DNA of 64,000 nt, from the NCBI GenBank assembly GCA_051293835.1, contig JBPKMA010000008.1, forward strand, positions 114,378 through 178,377, given 5' to 3'. The DNA comes from DATLZU01 sp051293835. Lineage in GTDB: Bacteria > Nitrospirota > Nitrospiria > Nitrospirales > Nitrospiraceae. Shown here piece by piece: positions 9,157 to 17,705 of this stretch (positions within the stretch are counted from its first letter, which is position 1; each line of letters opens with the position of its first letter). Under the pieces are notes generated by a model. That model worked only from the letters and a program-made list of their open reading frames with translations, did not search any database and was not told where the DNA came from. The translations under genes were made by a program, and so were the position numbers.

Positions 9157-9407
9157 CGCCGGAACAACCACGAGAGGAGATAGAGGAGCAGACTCAGCAC
9201 AACGCTGAGGAGAATGCTAGTCGCAATCGGAAAGTAGAAACTGAAGTGGTCGCGCTTGATTGAAATATCGCCGGGGAGCCTCCCGAACCAACTGAACGCG
9301 CCTCCCAGACCAGGCAGTTTGTCGGAAAGTATCAGCAACAGGCCGATCAGCGCAATCCCTAGCCCCAGCGCGATCAAGAGCTTGCCTATCGGGCTCCACT
9401 CGAACAT
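9153..9407 (-). CDS. DUF2905 small membrane protein
   Basis: 84 residues with two hydrophobic helices (about 8-26 and 58-81) flanking the conserved loop LPGLGGAFSWFGRLPGDI, which defines DUF2905. Function unknown. It lies 7 nt downstream of asd and its stop overlaps the start of the SpoIID gene (ATGA). This small gene commonly accompanies queA-region genes in diverse bacteria. Confidence 0.88.
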   Translation of the reverse strand: MFEWSPIGKLLIALGLGIALIGLLLILSDKLPGLGGAFSWFGRLPGDISIKRDHFSFYFPIATSILLSVVLSLLLYLLSWLFRR

Positions 9408-9413
9408 CGCGCG

Positions 9414-10427
9414 TTATTGTATCAGACATTCGGCGATCTGAACCGCATTGAGCGCGGCGCCCTTTCGCAGATTATCGGCTACCACCCAGAGATTTAAGCC
9501 GTTGGGAATCGATTCATCCTCGCGAATCCGGCCAACGTAGACCTCGTCCTTGCCGGCCACGTCGAGCGGCATGGGATAGATCTTCCGCTGGGGATCGTCG
9601 TACAGTTGCACGCCGGGCGCAGTAGAGAGGATCGCCCGCGCTTCGTTGGCGGTCAGTTTCCGCTCCGTCTCGATGTTGATGGCCTCCGAATGCCCGACAT
9701 AAACCGGCACGCGCACGGTCGTGGCCGTCACCCGGATCGACGGATCGCCCATGATTTTTCTGGTCTCGTTCAATAACTTCATTTCTTCCTTCGTGTACCC
9801 GGAGGGAAGAAACTCGTCAATGTGCGGCAGGCAGTTGAACGCGATCCGATAGGGATAGACCTTGGGCTTCGCCTCCTTGAAGCTCAACAGAGCCCGCGTT
9901 TCCTCCATCAACTCGTCCATCGCCTCTTTTCCGGTACCAGAGACGGATTGAAAGGTGGTGACCACGATCCGTTTAATCCGTGCCCGATCGTGAAGCGGCT
10001 TCAGGGCGACGACCATTTGGATCGTCGAGCAGTTCGGATTGGCGATGATCCCCTTGTGCGAGAACACGTCGGACCGGTTCACTTCCGGAACCACCAGGGG
10101 CACCTCTGGTTCCATCCGCCATGCTGCGCTGTTATCAATCACCACCGCGCCGGCTTTTGCGGCCAGTGGGGCGAACTCCCGGCTCACATCGCTCCCTGCC
10201 GAGAATAGCGCAATATCAACGCCTTCGAAGGAATCCTTGCTTAAAATCCTGACGGGAATCTCCTGGCCGCGGAACGACACGGTTCCACCGGCTGATCGAA
10301 CGGAAGCCAAGGGCAGGAGGTTCTCGACCGGAAACTTGCGTTCTTCCAGCACCTCGATCATCTCCGCCCCAACCGCGCCGGTCGCCCCGACCACTGCTAC
10401 GCGGTACGCCGCTTTCCTGGTCAGCAT
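9414..10427 (-). CDS. asd: Aspartate-semialdehyde dehydrogenase
   Basis: Reduces L-aspartyl-4-phosphate to aspartate semialdehyde with NADPH, the branch point to Lys/DAP, Met, Thr and Ile. It has 337 residues from the ATG at 10427, which has a strong AGAGGTGG just upstream; a GTG three codons earlier is less likely. The Rossmann motif is VAVVGATGAVG, the catalytic Cys lies at about residue 133 in NPNCSTIQ, and SVSGTGKEAMDEL precedes the substrate-binding region. Its place among leu and ilv genes fits amino-acid supply. Confidence 0.96.
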   Translation of the reverse strand: MLTRKAAYRVAVVGATGAVGAEMIEVLEERKFPVENLLPLASVRSAGGTVSFRGQEIPVRILSKDSFEGVDIALFSAGSDVSREFAPLAAKAGAVVIDNSAAWRMEPEVPLVVPEVNRSDVFSHKGIIANPNCSTIQMVVALKPLHDRARIKRIVVTTFQSVSGTGKEAMDELMEETRALLSFKEAKPKVYPYRIAFNCLPHIDEFLPSGYTKEEMKLLNETRKIMGDPSIRVTATTVRVPVYVGHSEAINIETERKLTANEARAILSTAPGVQLYDDPQRKIYPMPLDVAGKDEVYVGRIREDESIPNGLNLWVVADNLRKGAALNAVQIAECLIQ

Positions 10428-10462
10428 ACTTTCCACCTCTCTAGCCCGTTACGCGTCTCGCG

Positions 10463-11680
10463 TCACGTCCGTTCCGCCACAATCACGCGAATCCGATGGT
10501 TGAACGTGTCCGCGATAAAGATCCTCCCGCACCCGTCAACGGCAACCCCAAACGGATAATTCAGACTGGCCTCATCAGCCGGCCCACCGTCTCCTGCAAA
10601 CCGGGCCGCACCCGCACCGGCGATTCGCATCACGCTTCCGTTCTTCCGATCCCACCTTCGGATGAGATGGTTGTCGGAATCGGTCACCAGAATGTTACCC
10701 TGTCGATCGACGGCAATGCCATAGGGGCGGGAAAGGCTCATCGAAGGACGGTCCGCCTCTCCCTGATACCGATACTCACCGCCATCCCCAAGGACAGTAT
10801 CGATCAGCCCCGTCACGGGGTCGATCCTGCGAATCCGGCCGTTAAAGGTATCAGCGACGTAGAGCACCTCGTCGGGCCCCCAGGCGAGACCGCTCGGACC
10901 AGCCAAGCTGGCGTGAATCCCACGTTCCCCGTCTCCGCCGTAGGCTGCCGTTCCCGTACCCGCAATGGTCCGGATGATGCCCGTTTCCAGATCGACGACG
11001 CGAACCCGGTTGTTGCTCTGGTCGGCGATGTAGAGACAACCGTTCTGGTCCACAACCACCGCGGTCGGTTCGTTCAACGCCGCGGCGACGGCCGGCCCGC
11101 CGTCGCCGGAGAACCGAGGCTGTCCTGTGCCGGCCACGGTCGTGATGATGCCGGTCGCCCCGTCCACCCGGCGAATCCGGTGATTCATCGTGTCCGCGAT
11201 ATAGAGGTTGCCGTACTCATCCACCGCGACGCCGGAGGGAAAATTCAAGAGCGCCTCGGTTGCCAGTCCACCGTCTCCCGCGAACCGCCCGTTGCCGGAT
11301 GCCACGCCTGTGACAAACCGCACTGTCCCGCTTAGATCGGCCAGTTGTGCGAACCGTTCAGGACCGGACCGATCCAAAGTTTCGAAGGGATCATCATCGG
11401 TGGAGCCATGAATCAGGCACGAATTGTCCCGATCATCAGTAAGGCCCACCGGGCCGACCGCTTTGCCCGCAACAGTCGTGATGATACCGGTTGTGAGATC
11501 GACCTTCCGGATAACGTGATTTTCCGAATCAGCGATATAGACGGACCCGCGCTCGTCCACGGTCACACCCTTGGGCTCGTTCAGACAAGCTGCTCCCGCC
11601 GGTGCGCCATCTCCCGAGTACCCCGGTTCGCCGGTACCAGCGAGCGTGTGAATCGTCCCCGGTCTTGCTGAGATCAACAT
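10463..11680 (-). CDS. NHL-repeat beta-propeller protein
   Basis: 405 residues made of NHL repeats: units such as LNEPKGVTVDERGSVYIAD, NHVIRKVDLTTGIITTVAG and FSGDGGPAVAAALNEP recur about six times, so one six-bladed beta-propeller is expected. No signal peptide is obvious from the chosen ATG. The ribosome-binding site is weak and a start further upstream cannot be excluded. It lies between leuB and asd on the same strand. NHL propellers usually bind proteins or ligands; no enzyme motif is visible, so the function is unknown. Confidence 0.82.
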   Translation of the reverse strand: MLISARPGTIHTLAGTGEPGYSGDGAPAGAACLNEPKGVTVDERGSVYIADSENHVIRKVDLTTGIITTVAGKAVGPVGLTDDRDNSCLIHGSTDDDPFETLDRSGPERFAQLADLSGTVRFVTGVASGNGRFAGDGGLATEALLNFPSGVAVDEYGNLYIADTMNHRIRRVDGATGIITTVAGTGQPRFSGDGGPAVAAALNEPTAVVVDQNGCLYIADQSNNRVRVVDLETGIIRTIAGTGTAAYGGDGERGIHASLAGPSGLAWGPDEVLYVADTFNGRIRRIDPVTGLIDTVLGDGGEYRYQGEADRPSMSLSRPYGIAVDRQGNILVTDSDNHLIRRWDRKNGSVMRIAGAGAARFAGDGGPADEASLNYPFGVAVDGCGRIFIADTFNHRIRVIVAERT

Positions 11681-11697
11681 GGTCGGAGCCTGTCACA

Positions 11698-12768
11698 CTA
11701 CCCGAGGTTGCGCACAATCGCGTCGCCCATCTCGGTCGTTCCCACAATCCTGGTCCCCGGAGCGGCAATGTCCTTGGTCCGGTAGCCCAGGTCCAGCGTC
11801 TTGACAATAGCCTGTTCGATCGCATCCGCTTCCTTGCTCAGGTTGAATGTGTAGGAGAGCATCATGGCCGCCGACGCGATCGTGGCGATGGGATTAGCGA
11901 TGTTCTTGCCGGCGATGTCCGGGGCGCTGCCGTGAATGGGCTCGTACAGGCTGGCATGGGCACCAAGGCTGGCCGACGGAAGCATGCCGATGGAACCGGT
12001 CAGCATGGCCGCTTCATCGCTCAGGATATCGCCGAACAGGTTATTGCAGAGCAACACGTCGAATTGCTTCGGATTCCGAATCAACTGCATGGCGCAGTTA
12101 TCGACATACATATGAGTCAGCTCGACATCCGGATAGGCTCGATGAACCTCCGTGACTACACGCCGCCACAGCTCGGACGATTCCAGCACGTTGGCCTTGT
12201 CCACCGACGTGACCTTTCTGCGCCGCTTGCGCGCCGCCTCGAAGGCAACCTTGGCGATGCGTGCGATCTCTTCCGTCGTATAGACCTCGGTATTGACGCC
12301 CCGCTCACCGCCGGGAATTGTTTCGATGCCTTTCGGTTTGCCGAAGTAAATCCCCCCGGTCAACTCCCGTACGACGAGCAGGTCAATGCCCTCGATGACT
12401 TCCCGTTTGAGCGTCGACGCCTCGGCCAGCATCGGATAGAGCTTAGCCGGACGCAGATTGGCGAACAGACCAAGCTGCTCGCGCAGCCCCAACAGCGCCC
12501 GTTCCGGTCGGAGCTCGTACGGGAGCCCTTCCCACTTGGGACCGCCCACCGCCCCGAGCAACACTGCGTCGCTCTGCTTCGCCAATACCAAGGTCTCTTG
12601 CGGCAGCGGGACGCCCGTTTTCTCGATAGCCTGCCCACCGATGTCTCCCTCGATGAACTCGAACGCATGCCCGTACCATTCCGCGACGGCCTTAAGCACC
12701 TTGACCGCCTCGGGCACGATTTCCTGACCGACGCCGTCGCCGGCTAACACCGCAATCTTCGCTTTCAC
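11698..12768 (-). CDS. leuB: 3-isopropylmalate dehydrogenase
   Basis: NAD-dependent oxidative decarboxylation of 3-isopropylmalate to 2-oxoisocaproate in leucine synthesis. It has 356 residues. Motifs: IAVLAGDGVGQEIVPEAVKVL at the N-terminus, LLGAVGGPKWE, the signature region NLFGDILSDEAAMLTGSIGMLPSASLG (written here in part only as a motif) and EPIHGSAPDIAGK. leuA lies upstream on the same strand with a cupin gene between them; leuC and leuD are not in the window. Confidence 0.96.
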   Translation of the reverse strand: MKAKIAVLAGDGVGQEIVPEAVKVLKAVAEWYGHAFEFIEGDIGGQAIEKTGVPLPQETLVLAKQSDAVLLGAVGGPKWEGLPYELRPERALLGLREQLGLFANLRPAKLYPMLAEASTLKREVIEGIDLLVVRELTGGIYFGKPKGIETIPGGERGVNTEVYTTEEIARIAKVAFEAARKRRRKVTSVDKANVLESSELWRRVVTEVHRAYPDVELTHMYVDNCAMQLIRNPKQFDVLLCNNLFGDILSDEAAMLTGSIGMLPSASLGAHASLYEPIHGSAPDIAGKNIANPIATIASAAMMLSYTFNLSKEADAIEQAIVKTLDLGYRTKDIAAPGTRIVGTTEMGDAIVRNLG

Positions 12769-12870
12769 CAGTCACTCCTGAGGTGAGAGGGGCGACGGGC
12801 GATGGCAAGGGGAATCGCGAAGTATCCTGGTCCAGCAATTCATAGCCTATTGCCCATTACTTATCGCCAC

Positions 12871-13233
12871 CTATTCCAACACTTCTTCGTCCTCCGGCCG
12901 CCAGGCCGGGTCCACCAGACACAGAAACTCAAGGGGAACGGCGCCGTCATTCAGCAGCGACTGTTTGCTTCCTGGCGGCACGTATACGACTGATCCGGGT
13001 GCCACCGGCACCGAGCGGTCACTGACCGTGAAGACGCCTCGGCCGGCGAGGAAGTAATAGACCTCCGACGACGCCAGCCGGTGCCACTTCGACCTCCGGC
13101 CCGGCTCCAGCTTTCCGTGCGCTAAACTGTACCGGATGGACAGAGGCGCCTTGTCCGGATGGAGGAGTTCCCGCAACCACGTATGATCGCCAGCCAAAAA
13201 CTCCGGGCATTCGCTCAGGCTTGTCTTTAGCAC
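12871..13233 (-). CDS. Small cupin-domain protein
   Basis: 120-residue single-domain cupin. The first metal-binding motif is partly kept: HRLASSEVYYFLAGRG lies in the usual HxH..E..G position with one His present. The second motif region is PVAPGSVVYVPPGSKQS, where the usual late His is missing. Start is GTG at 13233, with GGGAG upstream. It lies 14 nt after leuA and is probably co-transcribed with leuA and leuB. A sugar-isomerase-like or regulatory role in the leucine operon is possible but not shown by sequence. Confidence 0.8.
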   Translation of the reverse strand: MLKTSLSECPEFLAGDHTWLRELLHPDKAPLSIRYSLAHGKLEPGRRSKWHRLASSEVYYFLAGRGVFTVSDRSVPVAPGSVVYVPPGSKQSLLNDGAVPLEFLCLVDPAWRPEDEEVLE

Positions 13234-13246
13234 TCAGCGCTCCCGC

Positions 13247-14794
13247 TCAAATCACGCTGACTTTTTGCATTCCCTTGGCCTGTTTAGAGGCCCAGAATGC
13301 GAGCTTGTTCAAGGCATTCAGGTACGCCCGTGCGGACGCCACGATGATGTCTGTATCGGCCCCATGCCCGGACACGGTCCTCCCGCCCTCCTCGAGCTGC
13401 ACCGCGACTTCGCCCTGCGCATCCGTCCCCCCGGTGATCGCCTTGACCGCGTACATCAGCAGCCGGCTCTTGGTCTGGAGCATCGCTGCGATGGTCCGAT
13501 AAACAGCATCGACCGGCCCGTCCCCTGTACCTGTTTGTTTGACCAAACATCCATCGATTTCCAACTCGACCGTGGCGGTAGGAATCCGGTTGGTACCGCT
13601 CTCGACAGACAACGATTTCAGCACCACCCGCTCCGAGATCTTCGCGATCTCCTCGGACACAATCACCTCGAGGTCTTCCTCGTAGATCTCTTTCTTCTGA
13701 TCAGCTAGACGTTTGAACCGATCGAAGGCACGGTTGATCTCTTCGTCTGTCAGCGTGTACCCGAGTTCTTCCAGCCGCTGTCGGAAGGCATGCCGGCCCG
13801 ACAGCTTGCCTATGACTAGTTTGCTGTCCACCAGACCGATGGACTCCGGCCGCATGATCTCGTAGGTGGTCTTCTCCTTTAGCAAACCGTCCTGATGGAT
13901 GCCGGACGTGTGCGCGAAGGCGTTGGCTCCGACGATGGCTTTGTTGGGCTGGACCACCATGCCGGTGATCTTGCTAACCAGGCGGCTCGTCTTGGAGATC
14001 TCCTCCGTGTTGATCCTGGTGTCAGCACCGTAGAAATCCTTGCGCGTCCGCAGACCCATGACGATTTCTTCTAGCGCGGTGTTACCGGCCCGCTCGCCGA
14101 TGCCGTTGATGGTGCATTCAACCTGCCCGGCACCTTCGAGCACGGCGGCCAAACTGTTGGCCACCGCCAGCCCCAAATCGTTGTGGCAGTGCACGGATAT
14201 CACCGCTTTCGAGCTATTCGGCACTTTTTCTCTAATCCCGCGGATGAGCCTGCCGAACTCTTGCGGGACTGCGTAGCCCACCGTGTCGGGAATGTTGATG
14301 GTCCCCGCCCCCGCCTCGATCACCGCCTCCAAGACCTCGTACAAATAGGAGGGATCGGATCGACTAGCGTCCATTGGCGAGAATTCCACGTCGTCCACAT
14401 AGCTCCGCGCCAGTTGGACCATTTCGACGGCTCGTTTCTTGGCTTCTTCTCGCGTCATCCGAAACTGGTATTTGAGATGGATGTCCGACGTGGACAAAAA
14501 CGTATGGATGCGGACCTTGGGCGCGCCTTTCAACGCTTCCCACGCGCGATTGATGTCTTCAGGCCTCGCTCGCGCGAGACTGCAGATGATCGGCCCTTCG
14601 ACTTCCTGGGCAATCCGCCGCACCGCTTCGAAATCACCAGGAGAGCTGTAGGCGAAGCCGGCTTCGATGATGTCCACGCCCAGCCGAGCCAGTTGCTTGG
14701 CGATCATCACTTTCTCTTCCACGTTCATGCTGGCTCCCGGCGACTGCTCGCCGTCCCGCAACGTCGTGTCGAAGATCCGGATCATCCGTGTCAT
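13247..14794 (-). CDS. leuA: 2-isopropylmalate synthase
   Basis: Condenses acetyl-CoA with 2-oxoisovalerate, the first committed step to leucine. It has 515 residues from the ATG at 14794 (GAGGG, 7 nt spacing); a GTG 7 codons upstream is less likely. The catalytic TIM barrel starts with FDTTLRDGEQSPG, and HCHNDLGLAVANSLAA and GIGERAGNTALEEIVM are typical. The C-terminal LeuA regulatory domain (about 390-510) is present, so leucine feedback control is expected. Transcription is probably controlled by the T-box leader directly upstream. Confidence 0.97.
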   Translation of the reverse strand: MTRMIRIFDTTLRDGEQSPGASMNVEEKVMIAKQLARLGVDIIEAGFAYSSPGDFEAVRRIAQEVEGPIICSLARARPEDINRAWEALKGAPKVRIHTFLSTSDIHLKYQFRMTREEAKKRAVEMVQLARSYVDDVEFSPMDASRSDPSYLYEVLEAVIEAGAGTINIPDTVGYAVPQEFGRLIRGIREKVPNSSKAVISVHCHNDLGLAVANSLAAVLEGAGQVECTINGIGERAGNTALEEIVMGLRTRKDFYGADTRINTEEISKTSRLVSKITGMVVQPNKAIVGANAFAHTSGIHQDGLLKEKTTYEIMRPESIGLVDSKLVIGKLSGRHAFRQRLEELGYTLTDEEINRAFDRFKRLADQKKEIYEEDLEVIVSEEIAKISERVVLKSLSVESGTNRIPTATVELEIDGCLVKQTGTGDGPVDAVYRTIAAMLQTKSRLLMYAVKAITGGTDAQGEVAVQLEEGGRTVSGHGADTDIIVASARAYLNALNKLAFWASKQAKGMQKVSVI

Positions 14795-14894
14795 GTCGGC
14801 ACCCTCTACCTGCACGAGTGGCCAATAGCGAACAACCCTCTCGCTCGCGAAGCTATTCGCGACTAGCTACTCGCTGGCACATTTTTCGCTCAGA

Positions 14895-15185
14895 AATACA
14901 AAAGCCTCCATCCCGGCTCAGGGACGAAGGCTTCACGGGCTCCGTGGGACCACCTTGATTCAGCAACCGTCCCGGTGTTCCCGCAGCCGGCCGCCCTTCC
15001 CTGCACCCGCCTTGTGGGTGAGGCGGGGTCTGCTGCTACGCAGGGCGCTTCACACAGGGTCCCACAGCCGCACCAGGCGTCCCATCACAAACCCGGCTCG
15101 GAGGCGAGTTTGGCGAGTCACGGGTCGGCTCGCACCGCCCACCAACTCTCTCGATTCCGTGCGGATCGCCTCCTGCTCTTCGTCG
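14895..15185 (-). promoter_or_regulatory. T-box riboswitch (leucine) in front of leuA
   Basis: Minus-strand leader between pssA and leuA. Stem I: GGAGGCGA pairs with TCGCCTCC; inside it CACGG pairs with CCGTG; the distal arm reads GAGAGTTGGTGG...GGTGCGAGCC, the usual AG-bulge/loop signature. Candidate specifier codons CTC (Leu) occur at 15117-15115 and 15108-15106. The T-box sequence AAGGTGGTCCCACGG is at about 14956-14942; its TGGT can pair with the ACCA end of an uncharged tRNA whose discriminator is A, as tRNA-Leu has. A terminator (GCCTTCGTCCC / GGGATGGAGGC then TTTT) follows at 14933-14900. Transcription attenuation relieved by uncharged tRNA-Leu is inferred. Confidence 0.85.
14900..14933 (-). 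terminator. Intrinsic terminator of the leuA T-box leader
   Basis: An 11-bp stem (GCCTTCGTCCC with GGGATGGAGGC, two G-T type mismatches), a TGAGCC loop and a TTTT run. Its 5' arm lies immediately after the T-box element, as needed for mutually exclusive antiterminator and terminator folds. Confidence 0.8.
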
Positions 15186-15191
15186 TTGCCA

Positions 15192-15998
15192 TTATTCTTT
15201 GCCGTTCAACAGCGGCAGCTCGGTTTTCACCTGGCTGCTGCGCTTCCCGAACATCTTCGTCAACAGTCCGAGACCGCGTTCAATCGGCCCTGACACCGCG
15301 TACGCGGCAAAGATAACAAATAACATAACCTGAGGCCAAGCCATCACCAGCATAAGTCCAAGGATCACCCAGACCAGGTAGTTGAAGTGGCGGCCGCCTC
15401 TGAACTTCAGATCCTTGAAGCTGCGATACTTGATCGTGCTGACCATAAGGAATGCCAACGTCAGCGTGATGATTAGGATCAACAGCGGCTTGACCTCCGC
15501 CCCCATCCGCACGATGTGATGGTCGAAGATGACGAGTGAGGCGACCACCCCAGCCGCGGCTGGAATGGCCAGGCCCGTAAAGTATTTGCTGTCTGTGCTG
15601 GCGACCGTCGAGTTGAACCGAGCCAGGCGGACGGCCCCTAGCGCCACATACGCGAACATCACTGCGGCACCGAACATACCCTGCCCGCTGAGCGCCCACG
15701 AATAGATCAACAGGCCTGGAGCCACTCCGAACGACACCACGTCGGCCAGCGAATCGTATTCCAGGCCGAACTGGCTCGTGCTGTTCGTCAGCCGCGCCGA
15801 TTTTCCATCCAAGACGTCGAATACCATTGCCACAAGGATCGCGATTGCTGCCGCGAGATAGTTGGCGTTGAAAACCGCGAGAATGGCGAACACACCGCAA
15901 CATAGATTTCCGGTCGTGAACAGGTTCGGAATCAGATTGACGGCCCGCCGCCGTTGCCCAACCCTCGCGAAGGCCCTACGGAATCCGGTTGTTTTCAC
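15192..15998 (-). CDS. pssA: CDP-diacylglycerol--serine O-phosphatidyltransferase
   Basis: Makes phosphatidylserine from CDP-diacylglycerol and serine at the inner membrane. It is a CDP-alcohol phosphatidyltransferase with about seven hydrophobic segments. The signature is DVLDGKSARLTNSTSQFGLEYDSLADVVSFG in form D-G-x2-A-R-x8-G-x3-D-x3-D. The open frame extends 53 codons upstream, but a GTG at 15998 preceded by AGGGGAG and overlapping the psd stop (GTGA) is the better start, giving 268 residues. psd and pssA together supply phosphatidylethanolamine. Confidence 0.93.
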   Translation of the reverse strand: MKTTGFRRAFARVGQRRRAVNLIPNLFTTGNLCCGVFAILAVFNANYLAAAIAILVAMVFDVLDGKSARLTNSTSQFGLEYDSLADVVSFGVAPGLLIYSWALSGQGMFGAAVMFAYVALGAVRLARFNSTVASTDSKYFTGLAIPAAAGVVASLVIFDHHIVRMGAEVKPLLILIITLTLAFLMVSTIKYRSFKDLKFRGGRHFNYLVWVILGLMLVMAWPQVMLFVIFAAYAVSGPIERGLGLLTKMFGKRSSQVKTELPLLNGKE

Positions 15999-16645
15999 CG
16001 AAACTCCCCTACGACGGTCTCGCCGCCTTTGACCCGGTCGCCCACCGCCACACGCAGCGCGGTGCCCAATGGTAGGAATGTGTCCATCCGTGAGCCGAAC
16101 CGAATCAATCCAAACCGTTCCCCCCGCTGGACCTTCTCGCCCGGAGAGACCCAGCACACAATGCGGCGCGCGAGTATACCCGCCACCTGGACGCAGAGCA
16201 CCTTGGCGCCGCCAGCGGTCCTGAGCATAAGCGCGTTCTGCTCGTTCCGCAGACTGGCTTCCGGCCGGTTGGCAGCCACAAAGCAGCCCGGCTGATAGAC
16301 CACGTCTTCGACCGTTCCCTCACAGGGAATCCGGTTGACGTGCACGTCGAAAATATTGAGAAAAATGCTCAGCCGGATACTCCGCTCCTTGAGAAATCGC
16401 GGCTCGTATTCTTCATCAATGGCGATAACCTTGCCGTCTCCAGGAGCGACGATCAACCCCGGTCCCTGCGGGACGGTTCGCCTGGGGTTCCGGAAGAACC
16501 ATGCGGTAAAGAGCATGAGCGCACCGAACACCGTCGCGGCGACCGGCCAGCCCAACCACCCCCCAGCGAGTGTAAGAGCGCCCGCCGTTCCCACAAAGGG
16601 AATTCCCTCTCTGACGATCGGAAGACCGGCCGCGCGATCTGCCAT
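15995..16645 (-). CDS. psd: Phosphatidylserine decarboxylase proenzyme
   Basis: Decarboxylates phosphatidylserine to phosphatidylethanolamine. It has 216 residues, the short (archaeal-type) Psd form. The self-cleavage site is the GS pair in RFGSRMD at about residues 184-185, where Ser becomes the pyruvoyl group. IFLNIFDVHVNRIP is a conserved motif, and two N-terminal hydrophobic segments (about 14-50) anchor the protein. It lies 7 nt downstream of ilvC and overlaps pssA by 4 nt, so phospholipid genes are embedded in the branched-chain amino-acid cluster. Confidence 0.95.
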   Translation of the reverse strand: MADRAAGLPIVREGIPFVGTAGALTLAGGWLGWPVAATVFGALMLFTAWFFRNPRRTVPQGPGLIVAPGDGKVIAIDEEYEPRFLKERSIRLSIFLNIFDVHVNRIPCEGTVEDVVYQPGCFVAANRPEASLRNEQNALMLRTAGGAKVLCVQVAGILARRIVCWVSPGEKVQRGERFGLIRFGSRMDTFLPLGTALRVAVGDRVKGGETVVGEFR

Positions 16646-16652
16646 GGCGCAA

Positions 16653-17666
16653 TCAATTCTTCGATTTATCGACCAGCTTGTTCTTCTTCAGCCAGGGCAT
16701 CATAGCACGCAATCTAGCGCCCACCTCTTCGATCGGATGGGCTTCGCCTTTGGCCAGCAATGCGTTGTAGACGGGACGATTGGCTTGATTCTCCAACACC
16801 CACTCTTTCGCGAACTGGCCGCTTTGAATCTCCGAGAGAATTTTCCGCATCTCCCGTTTGGTCTCTTCCGTGATGATCCGCGGCCCTCGCGTCACATCGC
16901 CGTACTTTGCGGTCGTACTGATGGAGTAGCGCATGTTGGCGATGCCGCCCTCATAAATGAGATCCACAATCAATTTGACCTCGTGCAGGCACTCGAAGTA
17001 CGCCATCTCCGGCGAGTAGCCGGCCTCCACCAGGGTTTCAAATCCAGCTTGAATCAATGAGGTGAGCCCGCCGCACAGGACAACCTGCTCCCCGAAGAGA
17101 TCGGTCTCTGTTTCTTCCCGAAAGGTGGTCTCGATCACGCCGGCACGTCCGCCGCCAATCGCACTTGCATAGGCCAACCCCACTTGCCTCGTATTGCCGC
17201 TAGGGTCCTGGTGAATCGCCAGCAGCATCGGTACGCCGCTGCCTTTGGTGTATTCCGACCGCACCAGATGCCCCGGCCCCTTGGGCGCGACCATGAAGAC
17301 ATTGATGTTCGCGGGCGGCACAATCTGGCCAAAGTGGATGTTGAACCCATGGCCGAACGCCAGGTAGGCACCCGCCTTGAGATGGGGTGCAATCTCCTGC
17401 CGGTAGATGGCCGGCTGAGCCTCGTCCGGAGCCAGGATCATCACCACGTCGGCCATTTTGACCGCATCAGCGACGGGCATTACCTTCAGTCCGCTCGCTT
17501 CCGCTTTCTTCCATGACTTCCCTTCCCGCAGCCCAACGACCACCTGGACCCCGCTCTCCTTCAGGTTGAGGGCGTGCGCATGGCCCTGGCTGCCGTATCC
17601 GATCACGGCAACTTGCTTGCTCCGAATCTGCTGCAGATCGGCATCCTTGTCGTAATAGATTTTCAT
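16653..17666 (-). CDS. ilvC: Ketol-acid reductoisomerase
   Basis: Isomerises and reduces acetolactate or acetohydroxybutyrate with NAD(P)H and Mg2+ in valine, leucine and isoleucine synthesis. It is a class I enzyme of 337 residues from the ATG at 17666 (GAGGAG, 7 nt spacing). The N-terminal Rossmann domain has VAVIGYGSQGHAHALNLKESG; GHGFNIHFGQI and APKGPGHLVR are hallmark sequences, and the C-terminal knotted domain has the Mg-binding region FGEQVVLCGGL. The gene lies downstream of ilvB and ilvN. Confidence 0.97.
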   Translation of the reverse strand: MKIYYDKDADLQQIRSKQVAVIGYGSQGHAHALNLKESGVQVVVGLREGKSWKKAEASGLKVMPVADAVKMADVVMILAPDEAQPAIYRQEIAPHLKAGAYLAFGHGFNIHFGQIVPPANINVFMVAPKGPGHLVRSEYTKGSGVPMLLAIHQDPSGNTRQVGLAYASAIGGGRAGVIETTFREETETDLFGEQVVLCGGLTSLIQAGFETLVEAGYSPEMAYFECLHEVKLIVDLIYEGGIANMRYSISTTAKYGDVTRGPRIITEETKREMRKILSEIQSGQFAKEWVLENQANRPVYNALLAKGEAHPIEEVGARLRAMMPWLKKNKLVDKSKN

Positions 17667-17705
17667 CGTCAAACTCCTCGAACTCAGGCTGTAGGCCCTA
17701 TTCGT

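Noticed and set aside
11602..12747. 381-codon plus-strand open frame opposite leuB
   Set aside because: Longer than leuB itself but has no motif and no ribosome-binding site; GC-skewed shadow.
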